A stretch of 20,667 nucleotides of DNA from Mageeibacillus sp. UBA1193 (lineage in GTDB: Bacteria > Bacillota > Clostridia > Saccharofermentanales > Saccharofermentanaceae). The DNA is taken from positions 15,902 to 36,568 of the forward strand of contig DBYF01000121.1 in NCBI GenBank assembly GCA_002310155.1, given 5' to 3'. A program made the translations under genes and the position numbers. Within the stretch, counting starts at the first letter, position 1. The number at the start of each line of letters is the position of its first letter. This document shows, piece by piece, positions 8,161 to 17,800 of the stretch. A model generated the notes under the pieces. It did not search any database. It was given only the letters and a program-made list of their open reading frames with translations, and had not been told where the DNA came from.

Positions 8161-9210
8161 ATGGATCTGCCGAAGCAAAAAGGCAAGGAACAGACTGAAC
8201 ATCCGGAAGAGAGGCAGGAAGCTTCCCGCCGGGGTGTGTTTATTCCTGAGCTTCGGGCCACTCTCAGACGCCTTGAGAAGAACGTTGAGACCCGTGCCAC
8301 TTCACGTATTGAACGACAGATCGAGAGTGCGGTAAACGATGAGAAAGAGATGCGCGAAGTACTCTCTACCATCGCGGTCGTAGCGTTTGTCGGTTCATCC
8401 GGTACGGGCAAGAGTACGCGTGCGATCCGTGTCGCGAAGCAGAATAATATCAAATACATCATCGATGACGGCCTTCTGATCAACGGAAGCCGTATCGTGG
8501 CCGGCAACTCGGCGAAGAAAGCGGCGACGAAGCTCGAATCAGTGCGTCAGGCACTCTTTGAGGATCCGAGCCGTTCTTCTATCATGAGAAAAGCACTGGC
8601 GGAGAATCTTCCGTCAACACTCATGATCCTCGGCACATCCGATGCGATGCTCGAGAAGATCTGCAATAATCTCTGGCTCAACCAGCCGGCGATGCTGATC
8701 CGTATCGAGGATGTCAGCTCGGAAGAGGAGATCTCGCAGGCGAGAAACACGCGCCTTCGTGAAGGAATGCATACGATCCCGGTACCGAGCATGGAGATCA
8801 AGCACGAGTTCTCCGGTTATTTCTCGGACCCGCTCAACCGTCTGAGAAGAAGATGGGATAAAGAGAGAGGACTTCAGCCTGTCGTTCCGGAAACGGAGAG
8901 AACGGTCGTACGACCGACGTTCTCGAGCTTGGGAAGTTACTCGATCTCGGACGATGCGCTGCTCGACCTGGTAAAGATCATTCTTCGTAAGGTCCCGGGT
9001 GTTCACGATGTTGTCGGTTTTTCTTCGGAAAAGCGTGTATACGGCGTCGTCTTAAGCATCGACCTCGAACTTTATTACGGATTCAATGCCCAGGAAGTGC
9101 TTTACAATGCGCAGCAGCGCCTGGGAAGATATATCGAGGAATATTCCTCGATCAATATGGTCGCGGTAGATGTCCGCGCCAAACGCCTGATCCATGAGGA
9201 TCCGGCCTGA
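8161..9210 (+). CDS. P-loop NTPase fused to Asp23-like domain, function unknown
   Basis: A soluble-looking protein of 349 residues with no membrane segment. Residues 1-65 are highly charged and probably helical. A P-loop domain follows, with strand IAVVAFVG leading into Walker A GSSGTGKST (78-86), then IDDG (101-104) and a later strand STLMILGTSD (152-161) consistent with a RecA/kinase-like core. A basic linker covers about 225-255. The C-terminal part (about 262-344) resembles Asp23/Gls24 (YloU-type) domains: a helix ending in VPGVHDVVGF, strands VYGVVLSIDLELYYG, a helix with NAQEVLYNAQQRLGRYIEE, and final strand MVAVDVRAKRL. Asp23 proteins are linked to envelope stress; what the ATPase acts on is unknown. 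It lies 21 nt after yebC and 20 nt before the next gene, so it is probably co-transcribed. Confidence 0.8.
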   Translation: MDLPKQKGKEQTEHPEERQEASRRGVFIPELRATLRRLEKNVETRATSRIERQIESAVNDEKEMREVLSTIAVVAFVGSSGTGKSTRAIRVAKQNNIKYIIDDGLLINGSRIVAGNSAKKAATKLESVRQALFEDPSRSSIMRKALAENLPSTLMILGTSDAMLEKICNNLWLNQPAMLIRIEDVSSEEEISQARNTRLREGMHTIPVPSMEIKHEFSGYFSDPLNRLRRRWDKERGLQPVVPETERTVVRPTFSSLGSYSISDDALLDLVKIILRKVPGVHDVVGFSSEKRVYGVVLSIDLELYYGFNAQEVLYNAQQRLGRYIEEYSSINMVAVDVRAKRLIHEDPA

Positions 9211-9230
9211 TACCTGTCTGGAGGTAAACC

Positions 9231-9998
9231 ATGAAAGTTGAAAAGATCTATACCATTCCGGTCAATGACGCATACTCTTCTTCGTGTGCCTGCCCGCTCT
9301 GCGCGCTGAAGGCGAAGGTAGAGGCAGATTCTCTCGATTACTATCTCGGACCATCCCTGATGGAACCGGATAACAGAGTACTGACAAATGAGTCCGGTTT
9401 CTGCGGCGACCACTTAAACAAGATGTTTGGAAGAGAGATCAACCGTCTGGGCATGGGATTGATGCTGCATACGCATATTCAGGACTTTAAGAAGTCCACT
9501 GACCCGCTGTGGGAGAAGGCGGCTCCTGCGAAGAGAACACTTCTCTCCGGTAAGGACGCGGATTACAAGAAGCGTCTGACCGCTCTGGCGGACAAGATCG
9601 ATTCGAGACTTGAGTCCTGTATCATCTGCGATAAGATCAACACGACCATGAAGCGTTATATGGAAGTCATCATGTGGCTTTACTTCGAGGATGCTTCCTT
9701 TAGGGAAACCTTCGCGACCAAGACATACCACTGCCTTCCGCACGTGGCGATGCTTCTTCGCGCGGCAGCAGATGAGCTGAACCAGAATCAGGCGGCAGAG
9801 TTCGTGGAGGCCCTGGCGAAAACACATAACGGCGGTCTGGATGAACTGATCAAGGATGTTGAGTGGTTCACATTGAAATTTGACTACAGAAACAAAGAGA
9901 AGCCCTGGGGTAACAGTAAAGATGCAGTACCGAGAGCGATCGCGATGCTCGGCGGCCAGTCCGCGGACGCACCTTCCGCGAAGGAGGATGGTAAGTAA
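9231..9998 (+). CDS. DUF6062-like Cys-rich protein, probable metal binding
   Basis: Uncharacterised protein of 255 residues matching what I know as the DUF6062 family of Clostridia, with the opening KIYTIPVNDA, then a CPLC motif and a TNESGFCGDH segment. It has paired Cys/His sites spread along the chain: C19, C21 and C24; C58 with H61; C130 and C133 (CIIC); C168 with H171 (CLPH). This spacing suggests two or more metal sites rather than disulfides in a cytoplasmic protein. No membrane segment or signal peptide is visible. GGAGG precedes the ATG. Its stop overlaps the next start (TAATG), indicating translational coupling to the DsrE-like gene. No function is established. Confidence 0.75.
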   Translation: MKVEKIYTIPVNDAYSSSCACPLCALKAKVEADSLDYYLGPSLMEPDNRVLTNESGFCGDHLNKMFGREINRLGMGLMLHTHIQDFKKSTDPLWEKAAPAKRTLLSGKDADYKKRLTALADKIDSRLESCIICDKINTTMKRYMEVIMWLYFEDASFRETFATKTYHCLPHVAMLLRAAADELNQNQAAEFVEALAKTHNGGLDELIKDVEWFTLKFDYRNKEKPWGNSKDAVPRAIAMLGGQSADAPSAKEDGK

Positions 9999-10429
9999 TG
10001 GAAATGGGTAAGATCTTTACCTCAGAGTCCACAGAAACGGTTCCACAGATTGCGCTGACTGACAGAGAGGGAAGCCCTAAGCGTGTCGTTCTCGTGATCG
10101 AGGGTGAGATCGTGGGCGATAACAAAGGTGATGAAGAGTCCCAGGAGCATGGAAAAGAACTGATGCTTCATGCGCTCTCCAGTCTGAAGACAGCCAAGGC
10201 GGTTCCGGATGAGATCCTGCTGATCCATGACGGGGTCAAGCTGATCCTGCCGGAGAGCGAGTGCTACGCGTGCTGGAAAGATATCCTCGACAGAGAGATC
10301 GTTGTAAAAGCCTGTAATGAGTCGCTGTTCTACCTCGGGAAGATCCCGGAGGACAGAAGGATCATCTGTGAGGACATGGCCGACCTTCTGCAGAGCATGC
10401 TTACCGCTGACCGTGTCGTAAGGCTTTGA
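9998..10429 (+). CDS. DsrE/YedF-like small protein
   Basis: A 143-residue protein. From about residue 30 it follows the DsrE/YedF-C fold pattern: strand RVVLVIEGEIVG, helix GKELMLHALSSL, strand EILLIHDGVKLIL, strand IVVKAC followed by NESLFYLGKI, and a final helix with LLQSMLTADRVVRL. In YedF-type selenium or sulfur metabolism proteins the loop after the fourth strand usually carries a Cys pair. Here only C106 is in that position, with other Cys at 89, 92 and 124. The first 28 residues are a short variable extension. AAGGAGG lies inside the end of the preceding gene, which it overlaps by one base. The fold assignment is by pattern only, and sulfur or selenium transfer is not demonstrated. Confidence 0.6.
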   Translation: MEMGKIFTSESTETVPQIALTDREGSPKRVVLVIEGEIVGDNKGDEESQEHGKELMLHALSSLKTAKAVPDEILLIHDGVKLILPESECYACWKDILDREIVVKACNESLFYLGKIPEDRRIICEDMADLLQSMLTADRVVRL

Positions 10430-10445
10430 GACGGGAGACGAACTG

Positions 10446-11180
10446 ATGGCATCCGTTAAAAGATATAAAAAGGAAGATATAATAACATACTGTCTCGGAG
10501 CGACGGTCAGTATGGAATACCTGAACATTCGTCCGAAGGATGTAAAGCAGATCTATCTGCACAGTGCTTTTTACGAATCCGAGACGAAAGAGAAGATCCA
10601 GAAGATCTGCGCGGAGAGAAATATACCCTGCGAGGTCAACGACAAGGTCTTCCAGATCCTTTCGCAGAAAGAAAACTGCTTCGTAATCGCTATGATCCGG
10701 AAATATACCTGTGAGCTGGATAAGAATGCATCGCATGTCGTCCTGGTCAATCCGGGTAATTCCGGAAATGCGGGAACGATCATCCGCTCGGCGGCAGGTT
10801 TCGGAGTGACGAATATCGCCATCATCCGACCGGGTGTAGATTTCTTTGACCCGAAGGTCATCCGGGCATCCATGGGCGCGCTGAGCCGTATCAACTTCAA
10901 GTATTATGATTCCTGGGAAGATTATGAGAAGACCGACGGCGCGGGAAACAGGCACTTCTATCCCTTTATGCTCGATGGAAGTACGCTTCTCCATGAGACA
11001 AAGATCGAAAAGCCTTTTTCACTGATCATGGGAAATGAGGCGACCGGACTTCCTGCATCTTTTGCCAAGATCGGCTGTCCTGTCCGGATCGAACACACGT
11101 CGAATATCGACAGCCTGAATCTCCCGATCGCGACAAGCATCGGCCTTTATGAAGCGACGAAGGGTGATTTTCGCGTATAA
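10446..11180 (+). CDS. SpoU/TrmH-family RNA 2'-O-ribose methyltransferase
   Basis: SAM-dependent SPOUT enzyme that methylates the ribose 2'-OH of rRNA or tRNA; the exact target cannot be read from the sequence. It has 244 residues. The N-terminal substrate-binding-like domain spans about 1-90. The catalytic SPOUT domain has motif 1 NSGNAGTIIRSAAGFG (105-120, with N108 and catalytic-type R114), the DPKVIRASMGAL segment (135-146), motif 2 LIMGNEATGLP (193-203) and motif 3 IEHTSNIDSLNLPIATSIGL (215-234), which forms the trefoil-knot cofactor site. GGGAG lies before the ATG, 16 nt after the DsrE-like gene. It is the last gene of the yebC run. Confidence 0.9.
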   Translation: MASVKRYKKEDIITYCLGATVSMEYLNIRPKDVKQIYLHSAFYESETKEKIQKICAERNIPCEVNDKVFQILSQKENCFVIAMIRKYTCELDKNASHVVLVNPGNSGNAGTIIRSAAGFGVTNIAIIRPGVDFFDPKVIRASMGALSRINFKYYDSWEDYEKTDGAGNRHFYPFMLDGSTLLHETKIEKPFSLIMGNEATGLPASFAKIGCPVRIEHTSNIDSLNLPIATSIGLYEATKGDFRV

Positions 11181-11222
11181 ACCGGCATCTTGAGAAAATT
11201 TGCCGAAAAATCAAAAAAACTC

Positions 11223-11251
11223 TTGCACCGCACAATTTTGCATGGTAAAAT
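11223..11251 (+). promoter_or_regulatory. Putative rpsT promoter
   Basis: TTGCAC (11223-11228), a 17-nt spacer and TAAAAT (11246-11251), with TGG just before the -10 box resembling an extended -10. It lies in the 116-nt gap between the methyltransferase stop and the S20 start, giving an expected leader of roughly 40 nt. Confidence 0.55.
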
Positions 11252-11296
11252 GTCTCGGTGTCTGAATGAAGATAAATACTGATGGAGGTGAAGGAA

Positions 11297-11560
11297 ATGC
11301 CGAATATCAAGTCCGCATGTAAGCGTGTTAAGGTTACTGAGAAGAAGACCTTGGCTAACAAGATGAAGAAGAGCGAGATGCGCACCATTGTCAAGAAGGC
11401 AACGGCTTCTATCGCCGCCTCTGATGATAATTCCGCAGAGCTCGTTAAGGACGCTCAGGTTGCACTGGATAAGGCAGCAGCTAAGGGATATATCCACAAG
11501 AACGCTGCAGCTAGAAAGAAGTCCAGACTGGCTAAGGCTGCTAACGCAGCAAAGGCGTAA
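11297..11560 (+). CDS. rpsT: Small ribosomal subunit protein S20
   Basis: An 87-residue, Lys/Ala-rich helical protein that binds 16S rRNA in the 30S subunit. The start MPNIKSACKRVKVTEKKTLA is the typical S20 opening (PNIKSAxKRVKxxEKR). The C-terminal KGYIHKNAAARKKSRLAK (around 63-80) is the conserved S20 tail. GGAGG at 11284-11288 lies 8 nt before this ATG. The in-frame ATG at 11282 overlaps that binding site and is rejected as a start. It has its own promoter and is followed by a strong intrinsic terminator, so it is likely monocistronic. Confidence 0.97.
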   Translation: MPNIKSACKRVKVTEKKTLANKMKKSEMRTIVKKATASIAASDDNSAELVKDAQVALDKAAAKGYIHKNAAARKKSRLAKAANAAKA

Positions 11561-11588
11561 TTCGATTTAGAATTGAATTTTCAAGAAA

Positions 11589-11620
11589 GACTGTTCCAGA
11601 AAACGGGACAGTCATTTTTT
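11589..11620 (+). terminator. Intrinsic terminator after rpsT
   Basis: A 9-bp stem, GACTGTTCC (11589-11597) with GGGACAGTC (11605-11613) including one G-U pair, closes a 7-nt loop AGAAAAC. It is followed by a run of six T (11615-11620). It lies 29 nt after the rpsT stop, so it should separate S20 from the adhesin gene. Confidence 0.9.
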
Positions 11621-11621
11621 A

Positions 11622-11672
11622 TGTCAAAACTGTTAATTGACAATATTTAATATTAATAAACTGTTGCAGTTT
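11622..11672 (+). promoter_or_regulatory. Operator-like inverted and direct repeats upstream of adhesin
   Basis: TGTCAA (11622-11627) and TTGACA (11637-11642) form an inverted repeat with a 9-nt spacer. AAACTG (11658-11663) and CAGTTT (11667-11672) form another with a 3-nt spacer. The octamer AAACTGTT occurs at 11627-11634 and 11658-11665, 31 nt apart, about three helical turns, so both copies would face the same side of the DNA. It could be a regulator-binding region; no regulator is identifiable. Confidence 0.3.
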
Positions 11673-11715
11673 TCTAAAAAACGTGTTTTTCTTAGGATTT
11701 TCAGAGTTTTTCGGG

Positions 11716-11743
11716 TTGTTTTTATTCTCTTGCCCTATATACT
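11716..11743 (+). promoter_or_regulatory. Putative promoter for giant adhesin gene
   Basis: TTGTTT (11716-11721), a 16-nt spacer and TATACT (11738-11743). It lies in the 202-nt gene-free region between the rpsT terminator and the adhesin ATG and would give a leader of about 70 nt. It is the best pairing I could find in an AT-rich region, but not a strong one. Confidence 0.4.
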
Positions 11744-11751
11744 TAACATAA

Positions 11752-11775
11752 GAAATCGTGTGTGAAACCGATTTC
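11752..11775 (+). promoter_or_regulatory. Inverted repeat in adhesin 5' leader
   Basis: A perfect 7-bp inverted repeat, GAAATCG (11752-11758) and CGATTTC (11769-11775), with a 10-nt loop. It starts just after the predicted transcription start, so it could be a stabilising 5' hairpin in the mRNA or an operator. It is not followed by a T run, so it is not a terminator. Confidence 0.35.
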
Positions 11776-11822
11776 AAATTGCTTTGACAGCATTGGTTGG
11801 GACATTAGAAAAGGGGATGCAT

Positions 11823-14800
11823 ATGAAAAAATTATTTCAAAGCAAGAAGTTTATTGGCTTTTCAAGTTTAGTTCTGGCTACATCACTTGTGCTCGGAACC
11901 ATCGCGGTCAGAAGAACAAAGACCGGCGTGAAGCTCGGAATTCCGACTGTGAACGCGGCTTCGGATCTTCTGGACTATGATTCCTCAAGTCAGGTCAACT
12001 ACAGTACGATCCTCGGTCGTGCTTCAGACTATGGTATCCTGACGCGGAACCTGAATCATCTGCACCACATGCAGACTACGTTCGCGACTTCGGAGTACAC
12101 CGGAGGACAGTACTCCTGTGATGCTAACCTTTCCGGTCCTGCCGCAGCACAATTTATCGTTGCGGACATGACAGGAAATTCCACACTAAGTTTGGATGAT
12201 ATGGTCTATATGCAGCATATGAACTATGTTGTAGACACTACATATGAGCTCTCGGTGGGAGAAGTTAACGGGAAAAAGCGTATCAGTACGCCTAAGCCGG
12301 ATCTGATCGAGATCCTTCCGAGAACGTATTCTCAGTCGACGCTCAATCAGAACATCGATTCCATGATCGGACATATCCAGACAGAGTCCGCAAAACTTGC
12401 TGCAAAACCGGCCATCGACATTGATGATGTCCTTACCCAGAGTCCCACAGACGCAAGCCAGTATATCCTTGATCTGGATGATCCCGCTTATGAGGGCGCA
12501 ACCATCTATTTTGATGTTGATGAAGGCAGCCCGTTCCTCCGTGCAATGGGTGATAACCTTACGATCAAGAAGAGAGCAAGCACTGTTGTCGTCTTCAACG
12601 TAAAAGGTTCTTCCGTAACTCTGAAGCAGATCAAGGTTCAGGTAGGAAATGAGATCCATCAGTCCAATACGGATTGGCAGAGCCCGATGAATGCCCAGAA
12701 CACATTTGTCGATGAGCAGATCGCGAGAAAGATCGTATGGAACCTGACAGAAGCGACAGATGTAACGCTGGATACATGTGCAGGTGCTTTCCTCGTCCCG
12801 ACGGAAGGTGCGTTTGTAGATGTTACCGGTGGTCCGAGTGCAGGCTGGATCGCATGCGCAGGTACTACGAATATCGAGAAGGTAGAGTTCCACTTCGTAT
12901 TTACAGACCGTTCCGAAGAAGGAAATGATGTATTCAACAGTTATATGCACTTCGCGACAAAGAAGGCATTTACTTCTGATTTTACTGCTCCGAATGATGA
13001 CGCGAACGTAATATCAAACGTACGTATCCTGCAGGGTGACTACAGCTTCTCTCTGACAGAAATGACGGATTACACATACAGTACACCGATCGCAAGAGCA
13101 GATAATCCGATGGTCGTACAGAACGATGAATTCGGCAAGGTAACCTTCCCATCCCTTACTGTAGATGTTACCCAGGTCGATCCGCGTGACCCGCTGCATC
13201 GTTACTTTGTAATCAAAGAATCAGCTAACCAGTCGAGAGATCCGCATATCACCAATTCTACAGGTGAAATCGATATCGATATGGAGATCCGTAATATCGA
13301 AGGAATCATCCATTATTACATTACTTCTTATCATTACGCGACTGCGGAAGATAAGGCTGCCGGCAATTTCTATAAGATGAATAATGCTGTTGAGATGTCC
13401 GGTACTGAGTTCTCACTTGGCGGCTTCTACAACAAGTATGATGTAGAGAAAGCTTCTCTCCAAATCACGAAGAAGGTAACCTTTGAGAACAATAACAGTG
13501 AAGGTTTCCCGACAGATAAGAAATTTAAGGTAGAAGTTAAGAAGGGCGCCCAGTATGTTCAGGATATAAACGGAACGATCGGCGGCGCGAAGAATTACTT
13601 TGAGATCTCTGCAAATGAGACGCTGACGATCAATGGCCTTACCCTGGGTGATTATACGATCATCGAGGATGAGACGGATGTCGGCGATTTTGAGCTGTCA
13701 ACAACATACAGCGCGCAGAATATCACGCTCGCGAACAAGAATGAAGTTGGTGAAGCGACGATCACGAATCACTACACCAAGCTCGATAATTCCAATAAAG
13801 CGAAGCTGATCCTGAGAAAGACGATCGATATCGATGGTTCTACGATGAATCTTCCGAACGCTTTTAAGAATAAGGAATATACATTCTATGTTCGTGCGGT
13901 TAAAGGATGGGAAGTCAGATATGTAAAGGATAACAAGGGTACATTCGAATACAGCCCGCAGCCGATCACTGTGACAGCGGGTCAGGACGTCGTTATTACC
14001 GGACTGGATCCCAGCTATACCTACTCTGTGGAAGAGTTCTTAGGATATGGACCGCAGAGACTGGTAAGCGTAGAAGGTTATGAGTTCCTCGAGAATGACA
14101 GCACCCTTAATGTAAATGGTATTGATATTCCTGCCGGTGGTGAGGATACTGCGGAGATCATCAATAAGTATGAGAAGAAGGTCGGATACTTAAAGATCAC
14201 CAAGCAGTTTGTCCTTAATGGCGGTAATAACCAGTACAGCGCACTTGATGCGGGAACTGCAAATCTTGATCTGAGCGGCCTGAAATTCCACGTGACCGGT
14301 CCGGATGGATTTAACAAGACGGTTGCCTGGAGCGAATTTTCAAATGGCGAATACACATTCCCGGATCCGGTTCCGCAGGGTAAATATACGATTACCGAGG
14401 AAAATCCGAGTGCAACAGGAAACGCGACATATACTTATGTAAGTACAGTCGTACGTCATAATAATGATAACAACTATGCGCAGAGCGAGAATATCAATGT
14501 AGGTCCGGGTGAAAACACTCCGGCTAATGCAAGAAACGCGATCGTCCGCAACATCTATCAGGAAACGAGTACTCTTCCGAAGGGCAGTATCCGCATCCAG
14601 AAGATGGTTAATCCGTCTACGGTAAGCACTACGGAGTTCTACGTATATATCACAACGACAGAAAACGGACAGGTCAAGTACTGTAAGTTTGATGCCGCTG
14701 GAAACTTCATCAGCGCGGATGCAGTATCTGCCGGACAGTCGCTTAATGACTACCGCGTAACGATCACTGCAAACGGAGGTAATGGACAGATCCTTGTGCA

Positions 14801-17800
14801 GAACCTCCCGATGGGTACATATATGGTTACTGAAGATGAGGATGCAGCTAAGATCACCGGTATGCATCTCGGAATCTCCTATGAGAACCAGACGGTTACC
14901 TTAAGTGAGAATAACCGTCAAAAGGATACGATCATCAGGAATAATTACACTGATTATTCTCTCAAGGTGAAAAAGGTCGTTACAGGTACTCCGCCGTATA
15001 ACAACAATACATATGAGTACGCGATCAAGTGCGGTGATCAGTATGTTCAGGCGAATGGACAGCTTGGCAGCAACATTCATTACTTCACGATCGCAGCCGG
15101 AGAAGAGCAGGAGGTCGTTCTGTTCCAGACCGGTGACTACTCTGTAGTCGAGAGATTTGCCAACTGGGCAATGGAAGGCACAGAGAAGGCTAAAGACTAT
15201 AACATTCACTATTCGATGCAGACGACATACAGCTCGGATAGCGTGACGGTCAATGGTCAGAATGAGACCGGCGAGATCACGATCACGAACCACTACACGC
15301 ATAATGTAGAAAAAGGCAGTTTGACAGTAAGCAAGACCGAAGCCGGCGATATTCCGGCGACCGGAAAGCCGAGCAGCTACACATTCTATGTGAAGTGTGG
15401 AACACAGTATGTTCAGGACGATTCGACCGGAGCACTGGGTACCGATCCTGTAGCGTTTACTGTAAGCACAACTGGCGACAAAGTAATCGATGGTCTTGAT
15501 CTGAATAAGACTTATATCGTAGAGGAAATCGCAGTTACGGGACTTCCGGAGGGTTACACCTGCGCCGCGACATACAGCGAGAGCTCGGTTACTCTGAACT
15601 CTACCGACAAGGATGGAAGTATCGCCATCACAAATACTTACACATACACGGCTCCTGAGACAGTGGAAGCTACAGTAAAGAAGGTATGGGATGACAATGA
15701 TAACCAGGATGGTATTCGTCCTGTGTCCCTGACTGTAGATCTTCTGAAAAACGGTACTAAGATCGATGAGGTAACGCTGAATGCAGGAAATAACTGGTCA
15801 GCAACCAAGTCCGGTCTCAAAAAGTACGATAATGGTGTACTGAATGTATACACATGGTCTGAACCGACTATTACAGGATACACATCCGCAACTATGACTC
15901 AGGACACAGTTACGACGTTTACCAATACTCACGCACCTGAGGAGATTTCGGTATCCGTCAAGAAGAACTGGAACGATTATGATAATGTTGCAAACAAGAG
16001 ACCGAGCAGCCTGGAAGTCACTCTTAGTAACGGCACTACGGTGACTCTGAATGCTTCAAACAACTGGTCGGCAAAGGTAGATCATCTGCCGAAGTTTGCT
16101 GATGGTAATGAAATTGTTTACACATGGTCGGAAGGTACGATGCCGATAGGTTATTACCTTGACGGTCAGTCTGTTGATGATTCAGATCCGGCAAATCTGA
16201 TCACGACGATCACTAACACTTATGACCAGTCTCAGGATACGACCACGGCAAGTGTAGAGAAGATCTGGGTCGATAATAATGACCAGGACGGAAAGCGCCC
16301 GGCAGAGGTAACTTTTGACCTTCTCAGAAATGGACAGAAAATTGCGTCGTACACCGTGAAGGAATCTGACGGATGGAAGAAGACCGTAAATGATCTTCCG
16401 ATGTATATCGGTACAACTGTCTGCACATATACGTGGGCAGAACAAGCGGTTGCCGATTATACTTCGACAGCATCTGCTGAAGGTCCGGACATGACGTTTA
16501 CCAACACACATGCACCGGAAACAACTTCTGTATCTGTTAAGAAGATCTGGGATGACAAGAATGATGTAGCCGGAAAGCGTCCTGCTAACCTCATAGTAAC
16601 TCTGAGCAATGGAACAGAAGTTACTCTGAACGAGTCAAACAACTGGACCGCTACAGTAAATGATCTTCCGAAGTATGCAAACGGTACAGAGATCACTTAC
16701 ACATGGACGGAGAAGAATGTACCGACAGGTTATGCTGTTACCAGTAACACGCAGGATGCAAACGATCCTTCTCTTACCAATATTACGAACTACTATGATC
16801 TGAACCAGGAAACTACTTCGCTGTCGATTACGAAGGACTGGGATGACTTCAACAATGCGGCAGGAAAGAGACCGGATAGCCTGACAGTAGAACTGTACGC
16901 AGATGGTGTATTGAGTACTACTGTCACCTTGAAGGCGACAGAGAACTGGACGGCTACAGTTTCAGGTCTTCCGATCTACGATCCTACTACCGGTGCGAAG
17001 ATCACTTATGACTGGTCAGAGGGAACAATGCCAGCCGGTTATTCTCTTAAGAGTGTAGCTACAGGCACCACGTCTACGACGATCACCAACACGTATGATC
17101 TGTCACGCGAATTGATCAAGGTGACTGTACATAAAGATTGGGATGATGAAAATAATCTTGCCGGAAAGCGTCCTGCTAATCTTACCGTTAATCTGAGTAA
17201 CGGCGATCAGGTCGTTCTGAACGATGCTAACGGATGGACAGCAAGCGTGAACGATCTTCCGAAGTTCGATGCACTTGGCAATGAGATCAGCTACACATGG
17301 ACAGAAGATACACTGGATGCCGGATATTCAATCTCCGCGTATACCGATGATCCTTCTGATCCTGCAAATCTGGTAACAACGATCGTCAATACGTTTGATC
17401 TGACGCAGGAGAAAACATCTGCAAGCGTTGAGAAAATCTGGGATGATAACAATAACCAGGATGGAAAGCGTCCTACTGAACTGGTCGTTACTCTCCTTCA
17501 GGACGGACAGTCATATCGTTCTGTAACATTGAATGAAAGTAATAACTGGAAGGCGTCCTTCGATGATCTTCCGAAGTTTAATGGTACTTCTTTGTATGAT
17601 TACACATGGGAAGAGCCGATTGTAGCCGATTACACTTCGAGCAGTTCTACTACGGGTGCGGATATGAAGTTTACCAATACCCATGCGCCTGAACTCATTT
17701 CCCTCTCTGTGAAGAAGGTATGGGAAGATTTCGACAATGTGGCTGGTAAGCGTCCGGATAGCCTTACTGTAACTCTTAGTAACGGAACAGAAGTTACTCT

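Noticed and set aside
11183..11220. Possible terminator after the methyltransferase gene (CGGCA ... TGCCG)
   Set aside because: The stem is only 5 bp with a long loop and is followed by A-rich rather than T-rich sequence on the plus strand.
12165..12233. Dockerin-like calcium-loop pattern (D.T.N..LS..D) at adhesin residues 115-137
   Set aside because: Only one half-motif is present, the usual Gly is absent, and the stretch falls inside the choice-of-anchor-A-like head where a similar strand pattern is expected. A chance match is more likely.
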